From: Glycine soja
Taxonomy: Eukaryota; Streptophyta; Magnoliopsida; Fabales; Fabaceae
Assembly: GCF_004193775.1 (NCBI RefSeq)
Contig: NC_041016.1
Location: 11,432,697-11,496,696, forward strand
Direction of reading: 5' to 3'
Length of the DNA stretch: 64,000 bases
Part shown: positions 1 through 10,791 of the stretch, piece by piece
Layout: every line of letters begins with the position of its first letter
Numbering within the stretch: the stretch's first letter is position 1
The notes under the pieces: generated by a model
The model's input: the letters and a program-made list of their open reading frames with translations, nothing else
Database searches by the model: none
Told to the model about the DNA's origin: nothing
Translations under genes and position numbers: made by a program

Positions 1-900
1 TTACCCATCTCATCATTCTTTTGCCTCCTTAAACTCTTTCACCTATTACAAACCTGTTATGTTGATTGCATGGATTAACATGTTATTATGCTTTCGTGAT
101 TCACGTGGATGGTATTTTAATTACACTAATTTACAATTACTATTAACGTACGATAGTAGTAACATGCTATTATAACATGTTAAAATTCATAACTAAACAT
201 AGTTACCACAATTGTTAGTAAAAACTGGCAGTCAACTAGTCACAGTACCTCGAACAATTAAAATATAGCAAATTGTCTCCCATTATTAAATCACGAAGCG
301 GAAATTTTGCCTTTAATGATTGAATAATTGAACATAAACCATGAAATAGCATTACTTACCGATGATAATAATAATTTCATCTTTGGTGGCCTTGCCAAGT
401 GATCATACAATGGTATATAGCGCATCATGAAAATTAATTAGTGGCAATCCCACTCAAATTCCTTGCCATCTATAGTGCTACTCTGGGGCTACTCTACCTC
501 TTTCTAACAGTACTGTCACACATTAATCGCTTCTATAAATTGTCACATTTTGCATCACAATCGTCATAGCCTTCAAACAATTAGAGCATATAACTTGGTA
601 CTAGCCAGTATACATGTCTAAAAAATCATATTTCTATATCTTAGTTTTCTATGTTCTTTATATAATCTAGTCTTGTTAATTAGTAGGTGATATACCAGTA
701 ACATATTAATCTCTGATAACTCACACGGTTAACTAGGTTAAATTTTTCTACGAACTATATGACTTTAAGTTTGCCATAAGCAAAAAGTATTGTTGAAGAT
801 ATATACAAATAACTCACGTAGCTAATTATATACTTCAGTTCATTAATATTTTTGCTGATTTATTATGTATTTATTCCTTTCACAGGTTGTGGCAAATTGT
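1..900. other. A+T-rich upstream region, no gene seen
   Basis: No coding frame, RNA gene or repeat is recognisable here. It would contain the promoter and 5' leader of the small peptide gene that starts at 906. A pyrimidine-rich stretch ending in TTTCACAG at about 878-885 resembles a 3' splice site, so an intron in the 5' leader is possible but unproven. Confidence 0.5.
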
Positions 901-905
901 GAAGC

Positions 906-1268
906 ATGAGGACCTTACTTGCAGTACTCTTGTTTTTCTTCATGATGACGGTGACCATGCTGCATGTTGGTGCAGTCATCGTGGAGCATGAGCCAAAAAC
1001 AAAGACAAAGCGCAATCTACTGAGCGAAACTTCTCTTGGACGAAAGGGCATGGGAACCGAGACAAATAACCAACAAACCATGAAGGTTTCTGCAAGTAAT
1101 GCAAATACCAACACTGCTGATTCTGTCAGCAATAGCAAAGCGAAAAAGAACGACGACAACAATGGTGGCGACAACGACAAAAATGATAGCTCTCAGAACT
1201 ACGGTTCAGGACCTGTCCTTAACAGCCACCACTATTTCCATATTCGCACTCCACCCATTCACGGCTAG
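906..1268 (+). CDS. Small secreted peptide precursor, possibly RGF/GOLVEN(CLEL)-like
   Basis: This is a 120-residue single-exon frame. Residues 1-23 form a hydrophobic signal peptide (MRTLLAVLLFFFMM...), followed by a basic stretch (KTKTKR, about 31-36), a long polar Asn/Ser/Asp/Lys-rich linker, and a short distinct C-terminus ending HHYFHIRTPPIHG. That is the layout of a plant precursor that is secreted and processed to a C-terminal signalling peptide. The ending resembles the Tyr...PP-x-His-Asn end of RGF/GOLVEN/CLEL peptides, but the usual Asp-Tyr pair is missing, the Tyr-PP spacing is one residue short, and the last residue is Gly rather than Asn. The secreted-peptide call is fairly secure; the family is tentative. 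The ATG at 906 is the only start that keeps the signal peptide. It stands alone, with no related gene beside it. Confidence 0.55.
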   Translation: MRTLLAVLLFFFMMTVTMLHVGAVIVEHEPKTKTKRNLLSETSLGRKGMGTETNNQQTMKVSASNANTNTADSVSNSKAKKNDDNNGGDNDKNDSSQNYGSGPVLNSHHYFHIRTPPIHG

Positions 1269-4200
1269 CTCTATATATCTTGTCGGAGACGAAAAAGCTT
1301 CATAAATATATATATATATATGCATGGTGTTGCATGTATTTAGCACACCGGTTAAATAAAGTGCAACTAGCATGTGTCTATATATGTGTGTAAGTGTGCA
1401 TGTTAGTTTCACTAATAACATATATAAAGCTATCAGTCTCTCCTCATGTGGTTTTTTTTACTATGTGTAAGTATGTGTGCCTTGTTACTAGGGCAAATGC
1501 ATGTATGCATGTTTTTCTGTTTTTGGCTGATTTTATTGGTAAACAAGGCTATAAGCAACTAAAAACAAATAGTTCTTTAGTTTCATCTTTTAATTTCGTT
1601 ATTTGCTTATCTGATTGATTTGGAAAGCCTGAATGAATTAAGTAACTAAAAACTAGACCATATATAGATGATAGATCATTCAAATTCCCCTATCCCAAGC
1701 TTTTATTAGGGTGACCGGACCTGACTCAAGCCAATCTAAATTAAAAAAAAAAAAAAGTGGATTAGTTTGGATATTCAAGTTTAAGTCAAAATGGGTGCAA
1801 CTGCAACCTGGTTCTTATCGATTAGGTTGTGAGTTTAATTAGGGTTTAACTACCAATTTTATGTTTTTAAATCCTCACTCTTAGCCTTATAATTAAGCAC
1901 CTCAATTTATAAAAGAGCAATGCTATATTACTCGAAAAACTCCTGCACGAAATCACACGAATTTCAAATAGACCAGTGAGTATATCTATAACCATTCAAA
2001 GGGGAGATAATAAAATGTGTTTTCCAACAAAAAAAAAAAAGGCAACTGTTCGTAACTTTCGTACTATTATGTTTTTGTACTATTTAGTAATTTCCGTTAT
2101 AAAAAGACTACCTGTATTCGAACCATTTAAAAATTTTATTGTATGACCGTTTGAATGTCAAGTAAATATAAGCTCGAGGTAATTCTGCTTCTATCTAGAT
2201 CCGTGACTCTGTAAAATTTTGTTTATTGGATTTTGAGGCAATTAAAATAGGCTTATAAGGTTTAACTCAACCATAATATATTTTGATCTCTTGAAAAATT
2301 CAAACCAAACTATAGTATAAAATTAATAATTGATTGTTTATTATTTATTTCTTACTCAAGGTATTTTTGCAATTAATTCAATAATTGATAGTTTTATCAA
2401 ATACATCGCAAGTTCATACATATAAATATGTAAAATTGTAAATAGATAACATTAATAGTTTTCTAAATTATCCTTACTTAAGTTTGGATATAGTCATTTC
2501 CCAACAAAAAAAAGATTATTATTTTAGTTTCTCACAATAACTAATACTCATCTGATCCACGCCATATATGCACACACAATTTAAGATTAGAATACAAATA
2601 ATAAAATGGTTGTGGTAATTGATAGTATAAAAAAACTGTGGTAACTCGAGCCTTTGCGGTTTTTCTTTTTTTCCTCTCTGTTTTTCAAAAATTGTTTTTG
2701 AGATATAGAAATGTTAGTGAGAGAGAGGAATAAGCTATTTTTTTTTTTTCTAAAAGAAAAGAAAGCAAAACTACAATCACGGAAGGAAGTTTGCAATAGC
2801 ATCACGAAATAGCTAAATCTTAAGGACAACAAAAAGGACAAACCAATAAATGTTAAATGGAGAGTTTGAGCTTAACATTTCACATGAATATCATTAATGT
2901 TTCACACGCATAACAGTGACATCTCAATTCCTAAAGACAAGAGTCTGATGTACTCAATGATTATCCTGGTTAATTGGAAAGCTCTGAACTTCACATTTCT
3001 GGTGATAAAAATGTGAACGTACAGCAAAGTGGGCGTTTCGGTAATTTTGCCCGGTCATCAAAATTAATTTTGAGATGAGTACATTTTTTTTAAATAAATA
3101 AAAATTTTCAATGTTTTTAGTAAATTCTATCGTTTTTTGTGTGTGAATAGTAAATTCTATCTTTAAGTATATATGCATAGGACTAAAAAAAAATATATTT
3201 ATATCTATACTTTATAAATAATTTTACTTTACCAAAATAAAATTAAATCTGTTAAATTCATTTCCAAAATATTATTTCTAAATATAAAATGAACAGAGCT
3301 GATACCGATCAGAGTATTAATAACATTATATATATCTACAGATGTTATTTTGAATTTTATAAGTACTTAATTATGGAGGTAATTTTTCAATGTGCCAATC
3401 ACTATTGCATCATTATTACATTATTATTAATTTTGTTGACCAATCCTTACAATTTTCTTTTCCTTAATTTTCCACTTTTTTATTTAAAAAAATTGAGTGT
3501 GTTATCGTTATTGTGCTATGCTTTTCTAGTAACTTTTCTTAACTTTGGTATTTCATTTTTTTCTTAAATGAAAGATGCTTAACGATGTTATTAAATGCTT
3601 ATTTTACCACATAAAGATGTAGATTATCAAGCATCAGCCTTTGCGTAAAAAACACAAAATCAAGCATCAGACAGGATCTGTTTATCTAAAATTTTAAAAC
3701 GATCAATAACCACATTTAAAGTTAAAAATTATCTCTAACAATGACAAGCCTTTATTCGTAAATTTTTTGAACGATTGAAAAATAATTTTTAAATTAATAA
3801 ATTTTTCTTTTCTAAAGAGAATATTTTTCTTCCTTAAGGTAATAAATCCTTAAAACATTAATAATATGAACACTTCATACGGTAAGTGCTTCAATTTCTG
3901 TTGAAAAAGACAACAATCATAAACCTCATTCCGCTACGATGCTTAACTTTATACTAAAATTAACATATCTTCTGATTAAATAATTGAATTCATTCAATCA
4001 ACAAGCTGATTGAGGATTATCCAGGAAATCGTACATACATGATACAACCTTGCTCGTGCACGAAATTTACACGGAAATTAGATCAAGCACTTCCTTCTAA
4101 TCACAGCATTATGTAAATATGGGCAAGGGATTTGACAAATTGCTAATCAAAAGTTACTTTTCTGATATTTTTTTTTTCTTTTTCTCTTTTTCATTTTCAT

Positions 4201-4384
4201 GGATAAACTTCTAACAAGTGTTACAAGTTCGTGCGTCATCAATAAGTTGTCTCGGTATCAGTAACCATACGTGGCAGCACTATGAATGGTATATTCTAGC
4301 AACGTACCAATGGTGTATTTTCTGGTATTGGCACAGTTGCCAGAACACCCGTATAAGAGAAGCATGTTTACAAATCATGAAGCG
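1269..4384. other. A+T-rich intergenic region, no gene seen
   Basis: About 3.1 kb between the peptide gene and the PP2C stop codon, with poly(A) tracts (about 1741-1756 and 2030-2041) and a poly(T) tract near 2738-2750. No protein family is recognisable in the short frames. The last few hundred bases would include the 3' untranslated region of the minus-strand PP2C gene. Confidence 0.5.
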
Positions 4385-7300
4385 TCAGTGATCGAGAGCA
4401 CTACGAATTGTAAGTGGTGTATTTAGAACTGCACCCCTGGATATAAGGTTGTGGTTTAAGAATAAAACAATAACAGTTATATCGTCGTGAAAATGGCGAC
4501 GAACCTTCTTGTCAATCTTGTAAAGGTCTGAATATCGCATTTCACGTTTTCTTGCTGCTTCTTGTAGGGCAGCCTTGACAAGTTTCTTCGCACTACCCTG
4601 CATTCACACAATTTATAAGCACCAATGGATTCAGGATAGGCACGAGAATGGCATGACAGTGAAAAAAAAAAAATCAACAACCAGCTGAGAAAATAAAATT
4701 AACCCTTCAATTTCAACTATTGTGGAAAAAATAAAATGCAAAAACATATCATGAAATTGTATTTCTAGAACTTCATGGTTCTCGAGTATTCTGCATCATA
4801 CCCTTTGAGGACTAGCAATACAGGTTGCAAGAGTTTCACAACTCATTGACAAAGTTAAAGCACCAGGAAGGGTTAGAAGGGTTATAAGGTTGGCTAAATG
4901 GTGAAGAGAAAAGGGAGGCGGGAGAGAGGTTGAGTTTGAATCCCCTCCCCCCAGGCAAGCAGTTGAGAAGTTGACTGTGAAGATGTATAACTTGTCAAGC
5001 CTATGACTATTCTATTCACTGTAATATTGCGAAATAGTAGTGGTTGCACTCAGATAATAAGGTAACAATAGATGTAATCAATGTGTTAAATTAAGTTCAA
5101 AACAAATAAAACCAAAGCATTCTGTAGTCATATTTAGATGATGGAAAGAAACCATGAAGCAAGTGATGTCCAGTACACAACTAAGTACTATTAAGAAAAT
5201 CAAAAGGTAGAAAAGAATCTTACCGCGCATGGACTGCTGTGAACAATATCCACTGCTTGATCATTACTCAGGTGCTCCCATAAACCATCTGATGCAAATA
5301 TAAGGAAGGAATCATTTGGTTGGAGAGGATGAGAAAGAATAGTTGGATTAGCAGACAAGAAAGGCATGTTCATTGGTTCGGGGAGTCTGAATTTTGCATT
5401 AATGGGTTCTCGGTTAAACTGCGCATGTTTCATATATACGTCACCTATAGATCTAGAAACCTGCACCAAATATCATGAAAGTGGTGATATGTATCACCAT
5501 TAATTCGAGTGGAAAGTAACACTGTAAAATAAGATAATGGTTGCAGGAGTTACTAGGAAAAACATGAACCATTAATATCATAAATTGATTAAAAAAAAGC
5601 AGCAGAAGATTGAATGGGAAAAGCATATTTACAGTTTGTGCTTACTGCTTTCATTGTTCTCATACATAACCATGATAATAACGCAAATGATTTTTCACAG
5701 AATTTATAATTGAAAACTAAGTTAACCAACAAACTTAATAGATACTATCTCTTTTCATTTTTAAGTGTCTTTTAAGGTTTTATACAGGAACCAACAAATA
5801 CAATAAATTTTCTTGTTTCTAATAAATAGTTATGAAGTTTCTTATTGTATCCTTTTTCACTTTACTCCATAATAAATGTTTGCAAGTTTTTCATTTTCAC
5901 TTTCATGATAAACGTGTAAATTAAGAATTAGGAGGGAAGTAAAAGTATAATTGACAAAAAATAATTTTACCTTCAAATTTGAAAACAACAAATAGGAACA
6001 AAAATCTGAAAATTTGACACTTAAAAAGAAACAGAAGGGATATAAACAAAAACAACATCAAGATGAGTAGAAGCAGAATTTTGTGAAACATAAAAGTATT
6101 TAAGTTTTCTAAAGTACCAATTATTTTACATTAGTAAACAATCAACTTAAAACACTCCTCTCCAGTCCCTGCACCCACCTCATCTTTCTTTTTCATATCA
6201 CAATTACCATAATCATAATAATTTTTCTAATACTTTTACATTTTTTTAATCTTTTTAAAACTTCAAATATGTGATGTGGGATAACTAACCCCCTCATGCA
6301 AAATATTGGTGACAACGTTGTTTCATTCAAACTTCTGGCCTATAACCTAATCTTTCTTTTGTTGTGTTTCTTGGTATGTGGCTGTATCATTTCCTGTGTA
6401 CTTAATCAAAGCACAAAAACACTAGATTTACATTGATAGTATCATAGTAGACAACTCTGAAATCTGAAAATACAAGCAAATCAATTTATGTTTTATTATG
6501 TAGGTGGTCTAAGATTATCACTTCTAAACTCACGGGGATGCTCAATGGTATATACCAATTATATACTGCAAAACAGAAGACCAAGTGAACACTTTCACCT
6601 GATATATGTGTTATGCATAGCATTAGATAGGCATCATCATTTGACAGTTCATTTCTTATTGCATTGTCCTATAGCCACTTGGATCTGAAGTAGTAGGTTA
6701 CTTCATGCCATTGGGGAATCAGGAATCCTGGGCTGGGAATAATCTCTCAACTTGGACCAACTCCATTCAAGTTTCAACTACTTTTAAGGAATTTGGTATA
6801 ACTACGGAAGATAAACTTTATGCTATTCTGCTTGTATTTGCATTTACTGTAATAATCATATCTTTAAAAATCCTTCTCAGACCTCGCATCTCATATGGCA
6901 GGATTCCTTTTCTGGCCTATTTTTGGTGTTTAGCCCATGGAACTGGTTAGCATGCTGAGAAATAGTCAGATCAGATATACAAAGGGTTTATTGAGTTTCA
7001 TTGTCTTGATTTCCTTGATTGACTTTTATATGTTTCTTGCTTGTTCCTTGCTTTATGAGGATATCTTGTTTGACTCTTTTTCTTCATAATGTTTCTTTCT
7101 TCCCCAACCATCTTTTATAGGACAAAGGATATTTATACTTTCAGCAGGGAAAAAAGACTGTCTGAACTGAATGGGTTTGTTTAATGAATTAGAATGCGCT
7201 GACAGTGAAAAAGTTTATTTATTCTATATTAAATTTCAAGGTAAGATAGTTGACTTTTGTAATAATTACCTTAAGAGTGTGTTTGGATGAGAGAATTTAA

Positions 7301-9769
7301 TAAGAATTTCAAATACTTCAATTGAAATTCTTATATTTTCAAAATTTTGTGTTTGGATAAAAAAATTAAAATTGTGAGGGTGAAAGAAAATGAATGCAAA
7401 GAGAAGAGAAGATATGGTTGGTGTGTTTCCAAAGAGAAAAATATTGATGCGGTAAAGGGAGTCGCAGGGGAACCGGGACATGACGGTGTACACCACCATA
7501 CCCGACCACAACATTCAGTCAACGGCGCAAAGCATGACCCAGACCCTCCACACCGGCAAGCACCACCGCGTGATAGGCAGCGATGACTGCTCCCCTGACT
7601 GACGGATGCAGTTCTACATGTCTCCTTACGCTCGCACCCGATCGACGCTCCGCGAGCTCAGACGGTGTTTCTTGAAGAAGGGGATCATCGGCGTGAGAAA
7701 AGAGTCACGAGTTCGAGAACGAAATTTCGGGAACTTTCAGGTGGAAGAGAGGATGAAGGTTATAAAGGAAATACACAAACATTTTAGAAGGTTCTTCTAT
7801 CAAGAAGAGAATTTCAATTTCTCACATTTTAGAAGGAAATTAAAATTCCACATTTTTAGTTGTTTAAAATTTTGTTTTAAAATTTCAAAAATTTAAAATT
7901 TTCATAAAAAAACATCCAAACAATGAATTTTAGATTAAAGAAATTTAAATTCTCTGATAAATTATTTTCCTCAGTTAAAATTCTTTATTCAAACACACTC
8001 TAAAAGTCATTTCAAGAGTGATTTCTAATTGATTGGTAGTGTAAAAAATTACAGTGACAATATATGAAAATTAAACTATTTACAATGACTTCAAACATTG
8101 CCATCTAGCTTCACTAACTATACTTCCCAAGTCTGATCTCTGCTTCCATTACAGGGAGCTGTATGCCACAATGATTAAACTTGGGTGAAGAAGAAAAATA
8201 ATGGTTTTATAACTTTTTTTTATGCACCAATAACAAAGTTAATGTATTTTTTTTTGGGTGAAGAACTAAGTTAATGTATTCTAATTCTAAATGAAAACTC
8301 TCTTTTTATTAGGCAATTTGAAGGAATTTCTGGCAACAATATTGTAGAAGATAAAGAGGATGGGAGTAACACGAGGAATGTCATGTGGCATGCACAAATA
8401 TATAATAATAATATAACTTAAAGATAAATTACAAAACACGCAGTAAAATAACAACTATACCCTGAGGCTATGGCTTTACAAATCTTAAGTCGGTTATCAT
8501 ATATGATTTTCATAAACTATGGATCATCAAATGCAGCATGTATGGACACAGATGTTTTATTTTATTCCTCTTCTTTTTTAGAAGCCTGAGGACAAAGGTT
8601 TGGTTGCTTCCAACCCAATTTTCCTATCATCAAGATTTAATACTCAAGTTCCTTCCGCTCAGGACTTCAAGAAGAAAACACAATAGGGAATTCAAACAAA
8701 TATTAATTGGCAAGGAGAGTTTTTGAGAGGACGCAAGCATATAAAATTACCTGAATAATGCCCTTTACTCTCCACACTCCATGTTTGAGGACAACAATCT
8801 GGGGGTCATTCGGGTGCAATTCCTTAAGCTCCTGCCTGACAGCCTCAAAATTCGCATTGTGCTCCGTAGACAACTGAATCGCGGCCATCCCACCGGTGTT
8901 GCCAACTCTCCTACCCAACACAGCACGGGAATCTCCAAGACTTGCCACAAAGAGTGTCTGCCGACAAATAACCCCAACCAAACAACACGTCCCAGTAGTC
9001 GCAATCTGCGGCCGAGAGCTCCACAGCTCCGAAACAAGCGCCGTAAACCCCTCCTCTGTCCGCCGGAACGCCTGATGAATGGCCTCAGATGTCACAACAC
9101 TCTGTGACTCGGCCAATATCGCTGCAGCACAAACAACAACTACATAACAATGGCTCCTAAAGTACCTAAACACACAACATCCATTGCCCTTCGACACAGA
9201 TACATAACAATATTTTTATTTTTTTAAAAAAGAGGTCGATTGTGACATAGCTCCAACACAATTACACAACACGCATTTTTCAACTGTTCATGATTGCCGT
9301 GAAAAGCGCAACTACTTTTAGGTGGTGAAATTAAAATCAAAAAGCAAAAATTTCACGAAAAGCGAAGATACGAAAATCACTTACAACCAAAAACAGTTCC
9401 AACTCACGATCGACAATTGGAATCACGGTATTTATATATAAGGAAAGAGATTGAATCGCGAAGTAGCTAACCTTGGAGATTGCGGAACAAGTTATCGCAA
9501 ACGTAGCGGGAGCAATCGGGGCCGCCGTGGCCGTCGTAGACGCCGACGAAGGTGCCGAAGGCGCCGGACTCGATCTGGCTCTGGTCCTCGATGACCTGGT
9601 TGGCCTGGACGACGGCCATGGAGAAATCGCCGGCTGCAAACTTTCCGATGTCGCGGAACCAGAGGAGGCCGTCCTTGCATTCTCTTCCGGCGGCGGCATT
9701 ACCGGCATCGTCACCGTGCCCGAACGGCTTCCAACAGCGCGCGATAAGGCTCATCAATGCATGGAGCAT
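4385..9769 (-). CDS. Protein phosphatase 2C, clade D type (four exons)
   Basis: A metal-dependent Ser/Thr phosphatase of the PPM/PP2C family; the N-terminus ([16 protein letters not shown]) fits plant clade D, whose members dephosphorylate targets such as plasma-membrane proton pumps and are inhibited by SAUR proteins (family knowledge). Exons: 9769-9472, 9121-8751, 5460-5224, 4597-4385, all with GT-AG introns and matching phases, giving 372 residues, a normal length. Metal-binding and core motifs are intact: VYDGHGG (Asp79), GDSRAVLG (162-169), ASDGLWEHL (Asp281-Gly282) and [10 protein letters not shown] (Asp340-Asp341). Intron 2 is 3.29 kb and contains a MITE (7275-8000). The upstream region is G+C-rich on the coding-start side and carries a telo-box just before the ATG. 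The start at 9769 matches the family N-terminus. There are no breaks, so the gene looks functional. Confidence 0.93.
7275..8000. mobile_element. PIF/Harbinger-like (Tourist-type) MITE in PP2C intron 2
   Basis: Terminal inverted repeats begin GAGTGTGTTTGGAT on the left; the right end reads AAACACACTC on the + strand. Similarity extends inward for about 30 bases (GAGAATTTAA-like). The flanks carry a 3-bp TAA target duplication (7272-7274 and 8001-8003), the TWA type expected for PIF/Harbinger. There is no transposase frame, so it is non-autonomous. The ends are A+T-rich but the centre (about 7440-7760) is G+C-rich and holds a captured gene fragment. A subterminal copy of the TGTTTGGAT motif occurs near 7350 and an inverted one near 7915. 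Confidence 0.75.
7450..7800 (+). pseudogene. Captured fragment of AT74-type phosphoglycerate-mutase-like (histidine phosphatase) gene
   Basis: Read in one frame, the G+C-rich centre of the MITE gives blocks I recognise from plant AT74/AT74H phosphoglycerate mutase-like proteins: [35 protein letters not shown] and [14 protein letters not shown]. The catalytic RHGE at the start is destroyed: the frame reads Arg-stop-Arg-Glu at 7450-7461. A second stop replaces the Trp of the PDWRV block just before 7606. There is no frameshift across about 350 bases. The fragment ends near FRRFFY, about where similarity to A+T-rich MITE sequence resumes. It is a transduplicated, non-functional piece, lying antisense to the host PP2C transcript. 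Family assignment is from memory of conserved blocks, not a database search. Confidence 0.75.
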
Positions 9770-9783
9770 CCCACATCTCTCAG

Positions 9784-9799
9784 AAACCCTAACCCTAGG
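9784..9799. promoter_or_regulatory. telo-box (AAACCCTAACCCTAGG) in PP2C leader
   Basis: AAACCCTAACCCTAGG lies 15-30 bases upstream of the PP2C ATG. Telo-boxes (AAACCCTA) are common near transcription starts of plant genes expressed in dividing tissue and are bound by Myb/TRB-type proteins (established knowledge). Whether this one is promoter or 5' UTR cannot be told from sequence. Confidence 0.55.
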
Positions 9800-10791
9800 C
9801 CCCCAGCACCGGAACCTCTTTTCCCAATGGTGGCGCGCGCGGTGCTCCGAATCTGAGGAAAGAATTGGATAAAGAAGGGGTGCGCAGGATAAGAAGGGGG
9901 GTGCAGGTTAGCGCGAGGTGAGGAAGGAAGCAAAGGGCGTGTGTGTGTTCGGTGGTGGAGAAACAGGAATGGGCTCGTTCGCTCTCTTGTTGGGAGAGAG
10001 GATGGCGTGGGGAAGCCCCTCTTGAGTGCTTTTCTTTTCAATGTCTTTTTTATTAACAATATTTTCTGTTATCTATCATCACCTCTCTCTTTTTTTTTTT
10101 TTTTTCACTTTCCTCTTCCATTTAATATTCTTTTCATAAGTTTTTTTATTTTATTTTTTTCACATTTTTTGAAACAGAACTATTATATCTCTGTCAAACC
10201 TTCACTATTTAAGGTATTTGTATATTAAAACTCAAACTCTACACATTTAATAAATCTGAAACAATTCTATGTCAATCAATTTAAGCATTGGATGATTATT
10301 TTTTTACACATATACATATTATATATCTCTTTGTTTAAAAATAATCATACAATTGATATTAAACATAGATATCTCTTTTAATAATAATTTAAATCTTAAC
10401 TTATCATGTTATTAGTCTCTTTTAATAAGAATTTGATTTTTTTTTACTAAAAAATTTGAATATTAGTTGGTGCCTTTGTGAAGACTAATGTTTTCATCAA
10501 ATTTAATTTTATTCGTTATAGTTTCTTTTAATTATGTGTTTATATATACAACAAATATCTCTCGCAAAAAATAATCTTATTTGAATTGAATAGAAAATTA
10601 TTGTCAAGACTCAAATTTGAGGTTATTAATCTAATTAAAATAATTTTATACTAATTCATCACTTTTTTTTTGTTTCAAGCATGTTACATGAATTTTTAAT
10701 TTTTTTATCGTCATTAAATTTCTTACTAAACTTTATTATTAGAGGAAACTTTTACTGCAATTTAACTTTGGAAGCTTGTTTAGTACAGAGA
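9800..10791. other. PP2C upstream region, then A+T-rich spacer
   Basis: The first 230 bases are G+C-rich and probably include the PP2C promoter and 5' UTR. From about 10040 on, the sequence is A+T-rich with long T-runs (10089-10106) and no recognisable gene. Confidence 0.45.

Noticed and set aside
863..1180. 105-codon minus frame over the small peptide gene
   Set aside because: Antisense shadow of the peptide gene, with no recognisable domain.
6705..6950. 81-codon plus frame with a hydrophobic segment inside PP2C intron 2
   Set aside because: No family recognised, no supporting context; it is more likely chance in intronic sequence.
9473..9872. Long frames on both strands over PP2C exon 1
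   Set aside because: G+C-rich shadow frames of the real exon, which carries the VYDGHGG motif.
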